NCBI RefSeq assembly: GCF_003858455.1
Contig: NZ_RQZF01000002.1
Coordinates: 1-64,000, forward strand
Reading direction: 5' to 3'
DNA: 64,000 nt
DNA from: Schaalia canis
GTDB taxonomy: Bacteria > Actinomycetota > Actinomycetes > Actinomycetales > Actinomycetaceae
Shown: piece after piece, positions 16,876 through 26,000 of the stretch
Layout of the letters: every line of letters starts with the position of its first letter
Numbering within the stretch: the first letter of the stretch is position 1
Translations under genes and position numbers: made by a program
The notes under the pieces: generated by a model
The model's database searches: none
Told to the model about the DNA's origin: nothing
The model's input: only the letters and a program-made list of their open reading frames with translations

Positions 16876-18639
16876 TCAGCGGTACATGGGACCGTAGGTC
16901 TGGCAGGCGCGGTAGTCGGCGCTTTCCAGATCTGCGGTGCCAAAGAGCGACCAGGACTTCGGGCGGAAGATGCGATCCTCGGAGACATTGTGCATGTTCA
17001 CGGGGATGCGCAGCATCGAAGCCAGGGTGATGAGCTGAGCGCCGATGTGACCGTAGGAGATCGCACCGTGGTTGGCACCCCAGTTGTTCATCACGTCGTA
17101 GACCGAAGCGAAGGCGCCTTCACCGGTGAGGTTCGGGACGAACCAGGTGGTGGGCCATGCGCGGTCGGTGCGGTTTTCGATGGTGGTGGCTACTTCGTCG
17201 GGCAGCTCCACGGTCCAGCCTTCAGCGATCTGCAGGACGGGGCCAAGGCCAGCAACGAGGTTGATGCGGCTCATGGTCACGGGCATTTCGCCGGAGGTGC
17301 GGAAGTGGGTGGAGAAGCCGCCGCCGGGGAAGTACTCGTAGGTGGCAGGGTGGAAGGTGGTGGCATCCAGTGCTGCCTGGCAGTCTTCCTCGGTCATCTC
17401 CCACCAGGGCTTGATGACGTTCTCGCCGTCACGTACGGACTTGCCAGCGCCGTCCATCGAGGTCGAGCCGGAGTTGCGCAGGTCAAGCAGACCAACGGCA
17501 GCGCGGCCTTCGGGCTTCCAGCCGGTGACGCGTTCGATGGATTCGGGGCTCCAGTAGGTGCGCACGTCGGAGAAGATCTGCGGCGTGCCGGTCAGGAGGT
17601 GGCCGAAGAGCATGGAGGCGCCGTTGAGGGAGTCATTCTCGGTGGCGAGGATGTAGGGCTGGCGGATGCCCGTCCAGTCGAAGTTGGTGTTGAGGATCGT
17701 TTCGAGGACGTCACCGTTGGGCATGTGGTCGGTCCACTGGCGCTGTCCCTGGAAGCCACCGGCGAGGGCACCGTGACCGAGGGCTTCTTCACCCCAGCCA
17801 ATTTCAGCGAGCTTGGGGTTACCGCGCATGAGGTCACGACCAATAATGGTCATCTTGGCGCAGATCTCCCACCACTCGTCATGGAGTTCGGGGTGCTGGT
17901 TGAAGTCGGGGTTGAAGTCTTCGCCCTGGGTGAGGTTTTCACGCATCCACTTGAGGGCGGCTTCGTATTCTTCTTCGTCGTAGATCTTTTCATCCATGCG
18001 GCGGATGAACTCGGTCATGTCGATGTATTCGTTGCGCATGCCCAGGTAGGGGCCGAAGAATTCGTCCTTGACGACCGAGCCGGCAATACCCATGGAGACT
18101 GAGCCCATGGACAGGTAGGACTTGCCCTTCATCTGGGCGACAGCCAGACCGGCCTTGGCGTAATCAAGGAGTCGGCCGCGCACGTCTGCGGGGATGGATT
18201 CGTCGTCGGAATCCTGAACTTCCTTGCCGTAGATGCCAAAGGCTGGGATACCTAGCTGTGCGTGTCCGGCGAGGGCGGCTGCGAGGTAGACGGCGCCGGG
18301 ACGTTCAGTGCCATTGAAGCCCCAGATGGCGTGGGGCATGGTGGGATCCATGTCCACGGTTTCGGTGCCGTAGCACCAGCAGGGGGTGACTGAGAGGGTC
18401 AGGCCGACACCATTGCGGGCGAACTTCTCGGCGCATGCTTGCGCTTCAGCGACGCCGCCGATGGTGGTGTCTGCGATGACGACCTCAACGGGGGTGCCGT
18501 CGACGTAACGGAGGTTCTCGGTGAAGAGTGCCGCGACGCGCTTGGCCATGTTCATGGTCTGATCTTCGAGGCTTTCACGGACTCCGCGGCGACGACCGTC
18601 GATGGTGGGGCGGATACCAATGCGGGGATGGTCTGTCAT
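16876..18639 (-). CDS. fucI: L-fucose isomerase
   Basis: A 587-residue protein, close to the 591 residues of E. coli FucI. It starts [20 protein letters not shown], typical of the family. The manganese-binding catalytic residues are visible: E334 in [11 protein letters not shown]358 in [11 protein letters not shown] and H531 in SYGHIGAQL. It converts L-fucose to L-fuculose (it may also accept D-arabinose) in the cytoplasm. Its neighbours are the sugar-binding protein 183 bases upstream and the kinase downstream. This gene gives the best support for naming the operon. Confidence 0.96.
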   Translation of the reverse strand: MTDHPRIGIRPTIDGRRRGVRESLEDQTMNMAKRVAALFTENLRYVDGTPVEVVIADTTIGGVAEAQACAEKFARNGVGLTLSVTPCWCYGTETVDMDPTMPHAIWGFNGTERPGAVYLAAALAGHAQLGIPAFGIYGKEVQDSDDESIPADVRGRLLDYAKAGLAVAQMKGKSYLSMGSVSMGIAGSVVKDEFFGPYLGMRNEYIDMTEFIRRMDEKIYDEEEYEAALKWMRENLTQGEDFNPDFNQHPELHDEWWEICAKMTIIGRDLMRGNPKLAEIGWGEEALGHGALAGGFQGQRQWTDHMPNGDVLETILNTNFDWTGIRQPYILATENDSLNGASMLFGHLLTGTPQIFSDVRTYWSPESIERVTGWKPEGRAAVGLLDLRNSGSTSMDGAGKSVRDGENVIKPWWEMTEEDCQAALDATTFHPATYEYFPGGGFSTHFRTSGEMPVTMSRINLVAGLGPVLQIAEGWTVELPDEVATTIENRTDRAWPTTWFVPNLTGEGAFASVYDVMNNWGANHGAISYGHIGAQLITLASMLRIPVNMHNVSEDRIFRPKSWSLFGTADLESADYRACQTYGPMYR

Positions 18640-18750
18640 GTTGTTCCCTTGTCCTTTGTGTGTGGAGGTGGTGGGTGTATCTCTGCGGCTTCACTGCCCG
18701 GGAGTCGCGCACCCCTGAAATCTGTGATTTTCCTTGATTACCGGTGGTGT

Positions 18751-18822
18751 GACAGTGGGGCGGGGCGCAGCGCGCACCGCCCCACTGTCGGTTTCAGTCA
18801 CTCATTGAGGGACTGAGAAACC
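18751..18822 (-). promoter_or_regulatory. Hairpins after the sugar-binding protein gene
   Basis: A 13-bp perfect stem (GACAGTGGGGCGG at 18751-18763 with 18777-18789) and a second bulged stem (GGTTTCAGTC ... GACTGAGAAACC, 18790-18822) directly follow the binding-protein stop codon. Such structures commonly stabilise binding-protein mRNA and reduce downstream transcription. Confidence 0.55.
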
Positions 18823-19830
18823 TCACTCGTAGAGGTTGGGCTTGATCTCGTCGTCTTCGATGTTGGCCTTGTCGTACCAGTAGAAGCCGGAGTCAATGAT
18901 CTTCTCGAGCTTTTCACCCTTGATGGCCTTGACGGCGGCCTCAACGGTCATGCGTCCCATCTTCTTGGGGGCCTGGGTGATGGCGCCAGCCTGCTTGCCT
19001 TCCTTGATGGCGGCAATCTGGGTCTTGCCGGAGTCGAAGCCGACAACCTTCAGCTCAGCCTTGCCCGCTTCGGTGGCACCCTGGATGGCGCCGGTAGCGG
19101 CAGCTTCGTTGGAGCCGTAGAGGCCAACGAGTTCGGGGTTAGCCTGGATGAGAGCCTTGGCGGTGTCTGCAGCCTTGCCGACCTCACCTGCGTACTGGGG
19201 ATCGAGGAGGGTCACGTCAGGAGCGTTGGTCTTGATGTATTCCTGGAAGCCTTCGCAACGCTGCTTGCCGGTCTGGGAGGTCTGGTCGTGGCAGATGAGA
19301 CCAACGGTGCCCTTGCCGCCGATGAGTTCGACCATGTGCTTTGCAGCTTCAGCAGCAGCAGCCTTGTTGTCGGTCTGAACGGTGGTCAGAGGAATGTCGG
19401 ACTCAACGCCGGAGTCGAAGGCGATAACGGGGATGCCAGCGGCCTTGATCTCTTCAAGGACGGGGGCTGCAGCCTTGGAGTCAAGAGCGGCGAAGCCGAT
19501 AGCCTTGGGGCCGGAGGCGAGGGCGGTCTTGAGCTGGTCGAGCTGCTCGGTGACCTTGGTTTCATCCTGAGGACCGACGAACTCAACGGTGTAGCCGAGT
19601 TCCTTGCCAGCCTCTTGAGCGCCTTCATTCACTGCCTGCCAGAAGCGGTGCTGGAAGCCCTTGGACACCAGGTAAATGGTGCCGCCTTCTTCCGTTGCGG
19701 GAGCCTCGGTTGCAGGGGCTTCAGATGCAGGTGCATCTGCTGCGGGGGCGGTGGAGCCGGAGCAGGCGGCCAGGCCGAGGGCCATCACGCATGCGGCGGC
19801 AACTGTGGTCATACGTCCGATGGAGCGCAT
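18823..19830 (-). CDS. Sugar-binding lipoprotein of ABC transporter
   Basis: A 335-residue substrate-binding protein of the ribose/galactose (LacI-like) type. The lipoprotein signal peptide ends in LAAC with lipidated C23. A low-complexity Ala/Pro/Glu/Thr linker (about 27-48) leads to the two-lobed binding domain, which contains YLVSKGFQHRFWQAVNEGA, FDSGVESD and VVGFDSGKTQ. It captures the sugar outside the membrane and hands it to the permease. Substrate inferred from fucI context: L-fucose or a fucosyl sugar. It follows the permease gene by 90 bases. Confidence 0.9.
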   Translation of the reverse strand: MRSIGRMTTVAAACVMALGLAACSGSTAPAADAPASEAPATEAPATEEGGTIYLVSKGFQHRFWQAVNEGAQEAGKELGYTVEFVGPQDETKVTEQLDQLKTALASGPKAIGFAALDSKAAAPVLEEIKAAGIPVIAFDSGVESDIPLTTVQTDNKAAAAEAAKHMVELIGGKGTVGLICHDQTSQTGKQRCEGFQEYIKTNAPDVTLLDPQYAGEVGKAADTAKALIQANPELVGLYGSNEAAATGAIQGATEAGKAELKVVGFDSGKTQIAAIKEGKQAGAITQAPKKMGRMTVEAAVKAIKGEKLEKIIDSGFYWYDKANIEDDEIKPNLYE

Positions 19831-19920
19831 TGATTTTCCTTTCTTGGGGACGAGAAACGCCGGCGTTTCTCGTGCTTGGGGGTGGGCGCGAGGCCCGTTC
19901 TCATCTGTTGTTTAGGGGGC

Positions 19921-20922
19921 TCACACTGCGGCAGCGCGAGCGCGGCGGATGTTGTCAACGAAGACGGCCAGGAGGACGACGATACCGGTGACGACGAGCT
20001 GCCATTCGGCGGCGACACCCATCATGGTCAGGCCCTTCTTGAGGGTTTCCATGAGGAGGGCACCGATGAGGGTACCGAAGATCGAGGCGCGGCCACCGGC
20101 CAGGGAGGTGCCACCGATCACGACTGCGGCGATGACGTTGAGCTCGAAGCCGACGCCTTCAGCGGGCTGAACGAAGCCGAAACGTGCCGAGTAGAGGATG
20201 GCGCCGAAAGCCATGAAGATGCCCGCGACCATGTAAATGATGATCTTCCACTTGCGCACATCCACACCGGAGAGGCGGGTTGCTTCTTCGTTGGAGCCGA
20301 TGGCCAGAGCGTAGCGTCCCAGGACGGTCTTGTTCATCAGGAAGGCTGCGATGATGGTGGCGATGATGAAGAAGAGTGCTGCGTTGGACAGGCCGGGAAT
20401 GATATTGCCGGTGGAGAGGAAGATGTAGCCGGGGTTAGCAATCGAGATGGTTGCGGTGCCGGAGATGATGAGGGCCAGACCGCGGGCGACCATCATCATG
20501 GCCAGGGTGGCAATGAAGGGTGGAAGTCCCAGGATTGAGACATTCACACCGTTAATAACACCCATGAGGGCACCCAAAGCGATGGTCAGGACGAGGCCGG
20601 CAGCTAGGGGCAGGTTAAGCCAGTCGGCGGAGAGGAAGACACCAGCACCGACGGCAACGAGGGTCATACCTGTACCGACCGAGAGGTCAATGCCGGAGGT
20701 GGCGATAATAAATGTTGCGCCCAGGGCCATCACGCCCATGTAGGCTGCCTGCAGCAGAATATCGGTGAAGATGCTGAACTGCGCGAACTTCGGTGCTGCG
20801 AACATGAAGAAGATGTAGACGACGATCAACGCCAGCATGACGAAGACAAGCTGCATCTGGGACTTAATCGACGCGAGAACGCGGTTCGGCGTCTTGGCAT
20901 CGAGGGCTTTAGCGTTGCTCAC
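19921..20922 (-). CDS. Ribose-type sugar ABC transporter permease
   Basis: A 333-residue integral membrane protein of the RbsC family, with about 8-10 hydrophobic segments. The family signatures are ATFIIATSGIDLSVGTGM, the EAA-like loop VSILGLPPFIATLAMMM, and VIGGTSLAGGRASIFGTLIGALL near the C terminus. It probably forms a homodimer in the membrane. Its start overlaps the end of the ATPase gene by 4 bases (GTGA-type coupling). Confidence 0.93.
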   Translation of the reverse strand: MSNAKALDAKTPNRVLASIKSQMQLVFVMLALIVVYIFFMFAAPKFAQFSIFTDILLQAAYMGVMALGATFIIATSGIDLSVGTGMTLVAVGAGVFLSADWLNLPLAAGLVLTIALGALMGVINGVNVSILGLPPFIATLAMMMVARGLALIISGTATISIANPGYIFLSTGNIIPGLSNAALFFIIATIIAAFLMNKTVLGRYALAIGSNEEATRLSGVDVRKWKIIIYMVAGIFMAFGAILYSARFGFVQPAEGVGFELNVIAAVVIGGTSLAGGRASIFGTLIGALLMETLKKGLTMMGVAAEWQLVVTGIVVLLAVFVDNIRRARAAAV

Positions 20923-22436
20923 GCGACTACTCCATTCGCTTCTTCCTGACCGACGGTGGCCAGTTCCATAATGTTTTCTTGGGTGGCTTCCTCATTGTCG
21001 AGGGTGCCGATGATACGACCGTGTGCCATCACCGCGATACGGTGGGACAGGCGCAAAACCTCGGGCAGTTCAGAGGAGATCATGATGATTGCCTTGCCCT
21101 GGGCGGCGAGGGCTTCGAGAAGCTGGTAGATCTCTTCCTTTGCACCAACGTCGATACCGCGGGTTGGTTCGTCGAAGATCAGCACATCAGAGTCTCGGAT
21201 CAGCCACTTGGCGATAACAACCTTCTGCTGGTTGCCACCGGAGAGGTTGCGCAGAAGCTGGTTGATCGAGGGGGTACGGGTGCGCAGCTTGTCGGTGTAT
21301 TCCTGGGTGACAGAACCCACCTTGGCATCTTTGATGACGCCCAGCGAGGTGAAGGCTTCCATGGTGGACAAGATGGTGTTGAACTTGATGTCTTGTTCAA
21401 GCAGGAGGCCGAATCGCTTGCGGTCTTCGGAAAGGTAACCGATACCTGCCTTGACTGCATCGCGGCAGCTGTGCACGTTCACGGTCTTGCCATTGACGGC
21501 AATCTCGCCTGTCACGCGGGGGTCGGCACCAAAGACGCAGCGTGCGACCTCAGTGCGGCCTGCGCCCATAAGGCCTGCGAAGCCAAGGATTTCACCCTTG
21601 CGCACCTCAAAGGAAACATCCTTGAGAAGCTTGGTGGTGGACAGACCCTTAACGGAGAGAACAACGTCATCTGAAACGCGAGGGTTCGTGGGGCGAGCAT
21701 CTGCTGCAACCTCGCGGCCCACCATCATCGAGATGATTTCACGCATCTCAACGTCCTTGGTGGTGACGGTGCCAACATACTGGCCGTCACGCAGAACGGA
21801 GACGCGGTCGGTGATCTCTTCGATTTCCGGCATGCGGTGCGAGATGTAGATCAGGCCCGTCGTGGGGGAAACGAAGTCGCGGATCAGTCCGAAGAGAGTT
21901 TCAGTTTCCTGGGTGGTGAGTGCCGCGGTGGGCTCATCCATGACGAGGATGCGTGCGTCGTAGGACAGTGCGCGAGCAATTTCCACCATCTGCAGGCGGG
22001 CAACAGTCAGATCACGGCAGTACGCCGATGGGTCGATGTCCATACCCAGGCGGTCAAAGAGTTCACGAGCCTGCTTTTCAAGCTGTGCGTCCTTGATGTA
22101 GCCCTTATTGGTCGAGCCTGGGCGACCAATGTAGAGGTTCTGGGCAACAGTAAGGTCAGGAATGATGTTGAGTTCCTGGTGGATGATGCTCAGGCCTAGG
22201 TCGCGAGCATGGTTGGGATCGCGAACCGCGACCTTCTGCCCTTCGAGCCAAATTTCGCCGCCTGGATCGGCGGTGTAAATACCCGTGAGGATCTTCATCA
22301 GTGTGGACTTACCAGCACCATTTTCGCCACACAGGCCCAAAACCTCACCAGCGCGCAGGTCAATGTTGACGTTGGACAACGCCTTCACGCCGGGGAACGT
22401 CTTGGAGATCCCCTTTAATTCGAGTAAGTTCGTCAC
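20919..22436 (-). CDS. Double-domain sugar ABC transporter ATPase
   Basis: A 505-residue RbsA-type protein with two fused ATPase domains. The N-terminal domain has a canonical Walker A, GENGAGKSTLMK, and MDEPTAALT. The C-terminal domain has the degenerate Walker A GLMGAGRTEV, the signature LSGGNQQKVVIAKWL and FDEPTRGIDVGAK. This asymmetry is normal for the family. It is the first gene of the fucose operon, preceded by a promoter and a LacI operator, and overlaps the permease gene. Confidence 0.95.
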   Translation of the reverse strand: MTNLLELKGISKTFPGVKALSNVNIDLRAGEVLGLCGENGAGKSTLMKILTGIYTADPGGEIWLEGQKVAVRDPNHARDLGLSIIHQELNIIPDLTVAQNLYIGRPGSTNKGYIKDAQLEKQARELFDRLGMDIDPSAYCRDLTVARLQMVEIARALSYDARILVMDEPTAALTTQETETLFGLIRDFVSPTTGLIYISHRMPEIEEITDRVSVLRDGQYVGTVTTKDVEMREIISMMVGREVAADARPTNPRVSDDVVLSVKGLSTTKLLKDVSFEVRKGEILGFAGLMGAGRTEVARCVFGADPRVTGEIAVNGKTVNVHSCRDAVKAGIGYLSEDRKRFGLLLEQDIKFNTILSTMEAFTSLGVIKDAKVGSVTQEYTDKLRTRTPSINQLLRNLSGGNQQKVVIAKWLIRDSDVLIFDEPTRGIDVGAKEEIYQLLEALAAQGKAIIMISSELPEVLRLSHRIAVMAHGRIIGTLDNEEATQENIMELATVGQEEANGVVA

Positions 22437-22488
22437 TTCTCACCCCTTCGTGCCAATCACATCTCTGTGGTCGGGCTGAAAACCCCTC

Positions 22489-22506
22489 TTCGTTAACGCT
22501 AACGAA
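22489..22506. promoter_or_regulatory. LacI-family operator of the fucose operon
   Basis: TTCGTTAACGCTAACGAA is a near-perfect 18-bp palindrome with a central CG, the form recognised by LacI-family repressors. It lies in the leader of the ABC transporter operon, about 50 bases ahead of the first ATG, just downstream of the predicted promoter. The LacI gene of the same operon is the obvious partner. Confidence 0.8.
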
Positions 22507-22543
22507 ACCGAATAGAGGAGGCACCCTCTTTGGTGTGACACCC

Positions 22544-22572
22544 ATCGTAGGGCAGATTGTGCTCTACGACAA
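22544..22572 (-). promoter_or_regulatory. Predicted promoter of the fucose operon
   Basis: On the minus strand TTGTCG (22567-22572) and TACGAT (22544-22549) are separated by 17 bases, a good housekeeping-sigma arrangement. The predicted transcript start falls shortly before the LacI operator at 22489-22506, so a bound repressor would block initiation or early elongation. Together with the operator and the terminator at 22697 this accounts for the gene-free stretch 22437-22744. Confidence 0.6.
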
Positions 22573-22696
22573 AACCGATCCAGACGCTGTTATTGAACTG
22601 TTATAGATCTCGTCAATTCCAGGCGTCATTTTGTTGAGATTCCGCCAAAATACGGGGCTGTATCGCCCAGCGGAAAGAGTCATCAGATTAAGAAAA

Positions 22697-22729
22697 TTGG
22701 GGGATATTCCTCTACGGAATATCCCCCAA
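22697..22729 (-). terminator. Rho-independent terminator after the first L,D-transpeptidase
   Basis: A 14-bp stem (TTGGGGGATATTCC, loop TCTAC) is followed on the minus strand by TTTTCTTAATCT. This is a canonical intrinsic terminator, 16 bases past the stop codon of the gene at 22745-24190. Confidence 0.9.
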
Positions 22730-22744
22730 CAAGCGGACTATCAA

Positions 22745-24190
22745 TCAGTAATGGCTGACAACAGGTGTACCCATTTCAGACCACTGATGCACCCATTTCG
22801 CCTCATGAACGGGCATATTCACACAGCCATGTGAACCGCCCGGACCACTCCAGCCGAAGGAATCCTGCCAGGGCGCCCCATGGAAAGCATAGGAACCATG
22901 GAAGTAGGACACCCAGGGAACATCCTTGGCGCAGTAAGGCCACTCCGGCGTACACCCCATGTCCTGCTTGTCGTACTTGAGGTAAATGTGGAACAGACCA
23001 GTGACCGTTTCATTACCTGGCGAACCTGGCACGATCGGCACAGGACCATGAACCCGGGAAAGCCCCACATAGGCTGACACCGAGTTGTTCCCCAGGTTGA
23101 TCTCCAACCACTTCTCCCCCTCGGCAGCGGGGTAAAGGGCGTTCTCAGCACCTGGCAATGCCGGTCGGCTCTCGTAAGGGGCTTCAACCTCGTCGTAGTC
23201 AAAATCGCCGGTGAAGCTCTTGCCATCGCTCAAGGAGGTCAAGACTCCTTGAGCCACGGCAGCAGCGTTGTTGACTTTAAAGCCCTTCACGCCCTTGCGC
23301 GCCTCTACCAAGACCTTCCCGCTGGCATTGACATTGTTGATGCCAGGCTTCGGGGCGACATTTGTCTCTTCAGCAGTCTTTTCCACCCACGAACGCACCT
23401 TCGCCTCATCAACAATAGGCTTTTCAAGGCTCTTGCCATCAGGCGATAGAGGAACCTTCACCCACGACGCACGCGTAGCAGCGTCCGCTGTGAAGTCATC
23501 AATGCCATCGGAAATAGAAACCTCAAGCCCCGCCAATGCCTGAGCAGCAGCAACCATCTGCTCAGCTTCCTCGGTAGTGATTTCAGGCTTTACTTCCTGC
23601 ACAACGGCAGTTGTGGACACATTCGACAGGCTGCCCGCAGCCTGTTCAGCGACCTTACTCAAAGCATCGACATCCAGGCCCGTCCCCGACTTCGCCTCAG
23701 TTGCCCGGAAAGTGTTGCTCTCAGAATCAAGAGCCACCGTCGCGTTCACCACTACCGGGCCCGCCTTCCGCGCCAAAGCATCAGCGAAGGACTGTAGTTT
23801 CTCGCGATTCACAGTCACCACAGGCGTCACCTCACGCGAAGAGAAGAGAGCCCCCAACTTCGAGGCGAACGAGCGATTCCCCTCCATTGCCTGTTCAGCG
23901 GTTGCCTGGGCGTCCACCGTCACCCCCAAATCCCCCAGGGAGGCAGCTACGGTCTCACCCTCCACGGACACCTCAACGCTAACGTCCTTGACGCGCTGTT
24001 CAACCATGGCAGCAATAGCGGCAACGTCCATTCCTGTGACCTGCTGCCCCGCAACACTCACCCCCGGAAGAGCTCGGGTGTCATAGTGAGCGGCATAGGC
24101 GTAGGAGCCTGATGCTCCACCAATCAGAACCAGGCTTGCAAGCACACCACCGGCGATCCACAAACGCCGACGTGAGGGATGGTCTGTCAT
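22745..24190 (-). CDS. L,D-transpeptidase with peptidoglycan-binding domains
   Basis: A 481-residue membrane-anchored enzyme. There is one N-terminal transmembrane segment (about 10-32). A tandem of PG-binding-4-type domains follows (about 35-330), with GVSVAGQQVTGMD and GDLGVTVDAQ motifs. The YkuD catalytic domain (about 350-481) has FHGAPWQDSFG and the active-site C456 in GSHGCVNMP. It makes 3-3 peptidoglycan cross-links or attaches proteins to the wall. It is a paralogue of the next gene, with the same ending VVSHY. It has its own terminator, and a 212-base gap separates it from the upstream copy, so the two may be transcribed independently. Confidence 0.92.
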   Translation of the reverse strand: MTDHPSRRRLWIAGGVLASLVLIGGASGSYAYAAHYDTRALPGVSVAGQQVTGMDVAAIAAMVEQRVKDVSVEVSVEGETVAASLGDLGVTVDAQATAEQAMEGNRSFASKLGALFSSREVTPVVTVNREKLQSFADALARKAGPVVVNATVALDSESNTFRATEAKSGTGLDVDALSKVAEQAAGSLSNVSTTAVVQEVKPEITTEEAEQMVAAAQALAGLEVSISDGIDDFTADAATRASWVKVPLSPDGKSLEKPIVDEAKVRSWVEKTAEETNVAPKPGINNVNASGKVLVEARKGVKGFKVNNAAAVAQGVLTSLSDGKSFTGDFDYDEVEAPYESRPALPGAENALYPAAEGEKWLEINLGNNSVSAYVGLSRVHGPVPIVPGSPGNETVTGLFHIYLKYDKQDMGCTPEWPYCAKDVPWVSYFHGSYAFHGAPWQDSFGWSGPGGSHGCVNMPVHEAKWVHQWSEMGTPVVSHY

Positions 24191-24347
24191 GGAACCTGAT
24201 CATAGTGGGTAAAGCTTCAGTTTCCGAAGAGCTAATCAGCATTCACACAATGCGATTGCACACGTTTTCAGCTTGCACTCAGGAAAATACTGATGTGCAG
24301 CATAGTGTCCTTCACCCTCCAACAAACATCCCACTGCCTGCAGCAAA

Positions 24348-24387
24348 GCCTCCAGCACGCAGCATCACCATGCTGCGAACTGGAGGC
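24348..24387 (-). terminator. Terminator after the second L,D-transpeptidase
   Basis: A two-part stem (GCCTCCAG/CTGGAGGC outside, GCAGCAT/ATGCTGC inside, loop CACC) lies 16 bases past the stop codon of the gene at 24403-25851. Confidence 0.75.
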
Positions 24388-24402
24388 CTCACATGACAAA
24401 GG

Positions 24403-25851
24403 TCAGTAGTGGCTCACAACCGTGGTCCCGATATCAGCCCACTCGTAGATCCAACGAGCCGAATCCACCGGCATATTCACACAGCCATGAGATCCACCCG
24501 GACCATTCCACCCGAAGGAGGAGCGCCAGGGAGCCCCATGCAAAGCGAAGTCACCATGGAAGTATGTTGCCCACGGAACATTAGGGGTCTCATACGGGGT
24601 GCCATCAGCGTTCAAACCACGCATGGTCTGCAGCGGGTTTTGATGCCACACCTTGAAGGTGCCCGTGATAGTCGGCGTCTCGGGGGCACCGGGAACCATG
24701 TACACCGGCCCTTGAACAATTGTTGCTCCCTCATAGGCGCTCACGGTATTGGTCGACAGATTAATATCAATCCACTTCTCGCCAGGTACCGCGTGGTAGA
24801 CCAAGGAACCAGCCCCGTCAGCGATCAGTCGCGTCTCAAACTCGGGCTTGGCCTCGTCATAGTCAAAGTCGCCCGCATAGGGAGTGGCAGAGCCAAAGGC
24901 GGCGGTCACCTCCTTGATGACTTCCTCGGCGTTCTTCACCTTCCATCCCGATTTTCCAGCGGAGTGAATCGACACCTCATCACCGCGAGAGTTGACATTC
25001 TTGACGCCCTTCACAGGCTCTTCATTGGTGGCATCTGCCGTCTTCTTCACCCACTCGGCAACCTTCGCAGCGTCAACCTCGGGTCCCTTCATGCCCGCAG
25101 CATCAACCCGCAAGGACACCCAAGCGGCCTTATCTGCAAGGCTCGCCTGGTAGACAGTGATGCCATCGGTAACGGACACCTCCGTGCCGATCAGACGATT
25201 GGCAGCCGCAGCGGATTCCTCGGCCATCTCTGTGGTGACAGTCGGCTTCTCATGATCGACGGTAACGCGAGCATTCGTCGGGCTCAAGGTCGAAGCAAGA
25301 GTCTGAACAGCCTTTTTGACCTGCTCGACATCAACCTTCTTCCCTTCGCGCGCAGGCGAGGCAACAAACTTCGCTGAATCGGCATTAAAGGTGACAGCCG
25401 CATTCTCCACCCGACCAGAGGCGTCTTCAACCAAATGGAGAGCAAAATCTGACACGACAGCCTCATCCAGGGCATAGTCAGGACGCAGATCCACCCCACT
25501 AAAGGCCGCCTTCATCTGGCCGCTCAGGCTAGAGGACAGAGCAAAAACATCATTGACCGTTTTTTCAACGTCAACTGTCACACCAAGGTCACCGGTAGAG
25601 GCTGTCCGCGTTGCCCCCTCGACGTCAAGGGTCAATGTCGCAGCTTCCACGCGGGCGTTGAGGCGATCAGTGACAGCCTGACGATTAAGGCCGGAAATAT
25701 TTTCGCCCAGCACAGTAATTCCGGGGACCGCATGGGTCCGGTAATACATGTGGGCTGCTGTCAGTGCAGCAGCACAGGCAGTAAGCACGATAAGGGCGAG
25801 AGCGATAAGCCACTTCGCGCGCGTTGAAGGCGCAGACAGATTGAGTTTCAT
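24403..25851 (-). CDS. L,D-transpeptidase with peptidoglycan-binding domains (paralogue)
   Basis: A 482-residue protein with the same plan as its neighbour: one transmembrane segment (about 12-34), PG-binding-4-type region with GITVLGENISGLN and GDLGVTVDVE, then a YkuD domain with ALHGAPWRSSFG and C457 in GSHGCVNMP. The order and spacing of motifs match, but the sequences between them differ clearly, so the duplication is old. It faces divergently away from menE across 149 bases that should hold both promoters. Confidence 0.92.
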   Translation of the reverse strand: MKLNLSAPSTRAKWLIALALIVLTACAAALTAAHMYYRTHAVPGITVLGENISGLNRQAVTDRLNARVEAATLTLDVEGATRTASTGDLGVTVDVEKTVNDVFALSSSLSGQMKAAFSGVDLRPDYALDEAVVSDFALHLVEDASGRVENAAVTFNADSAKFVASPAREGKKVDVEQVKKAVQTLASTLSPTNARVTVDHEKPTVTTEMAEESAAAANRLIGTEVSVTDGITVYQASLADKAAWVSLRVDAAGMKGPEVDAAKVAEWVKKTADATNEEPVKGVKNVNSRGDEVSIHSAGKSGWKVKNAEEVIKEVTAAFGSATPYAGDFDYDEAKPEFETRLIADGAGSLVYHAVPGEKWIDINLSTNTVSAYEGATIVQGPVYMVPGAPETPTITGTFKVWHQNPLQTMRGLNADGTPYETPNVPWATYFHGDFALHGAPWRSSFGWNGPGGSHGCVNMPVDSARWIYEWADIGTTVVSHY

Positions 25852-26000
25852 TACTTCTGATCCTAAATCACTGCGTCCCCTTTTTCTGCTTCACTGCCAG
25901 TAACTCAGCTCACGCCTGTCACTTCTTTCCGCTCCTCAGCAGCAGCGCAGGCTATGCTCAAGATCGGCCTCCCCGTCCGCACTGTAGAAAGGCACCGCTG

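Noticed and set aside
22629-22642. A 14-base sequence (TTTTGTTGAGATTC) identical to 59715-59728
   Set aside because: Several exact 14-base matches are expected by chance in 64 kb, and the flanks differ.
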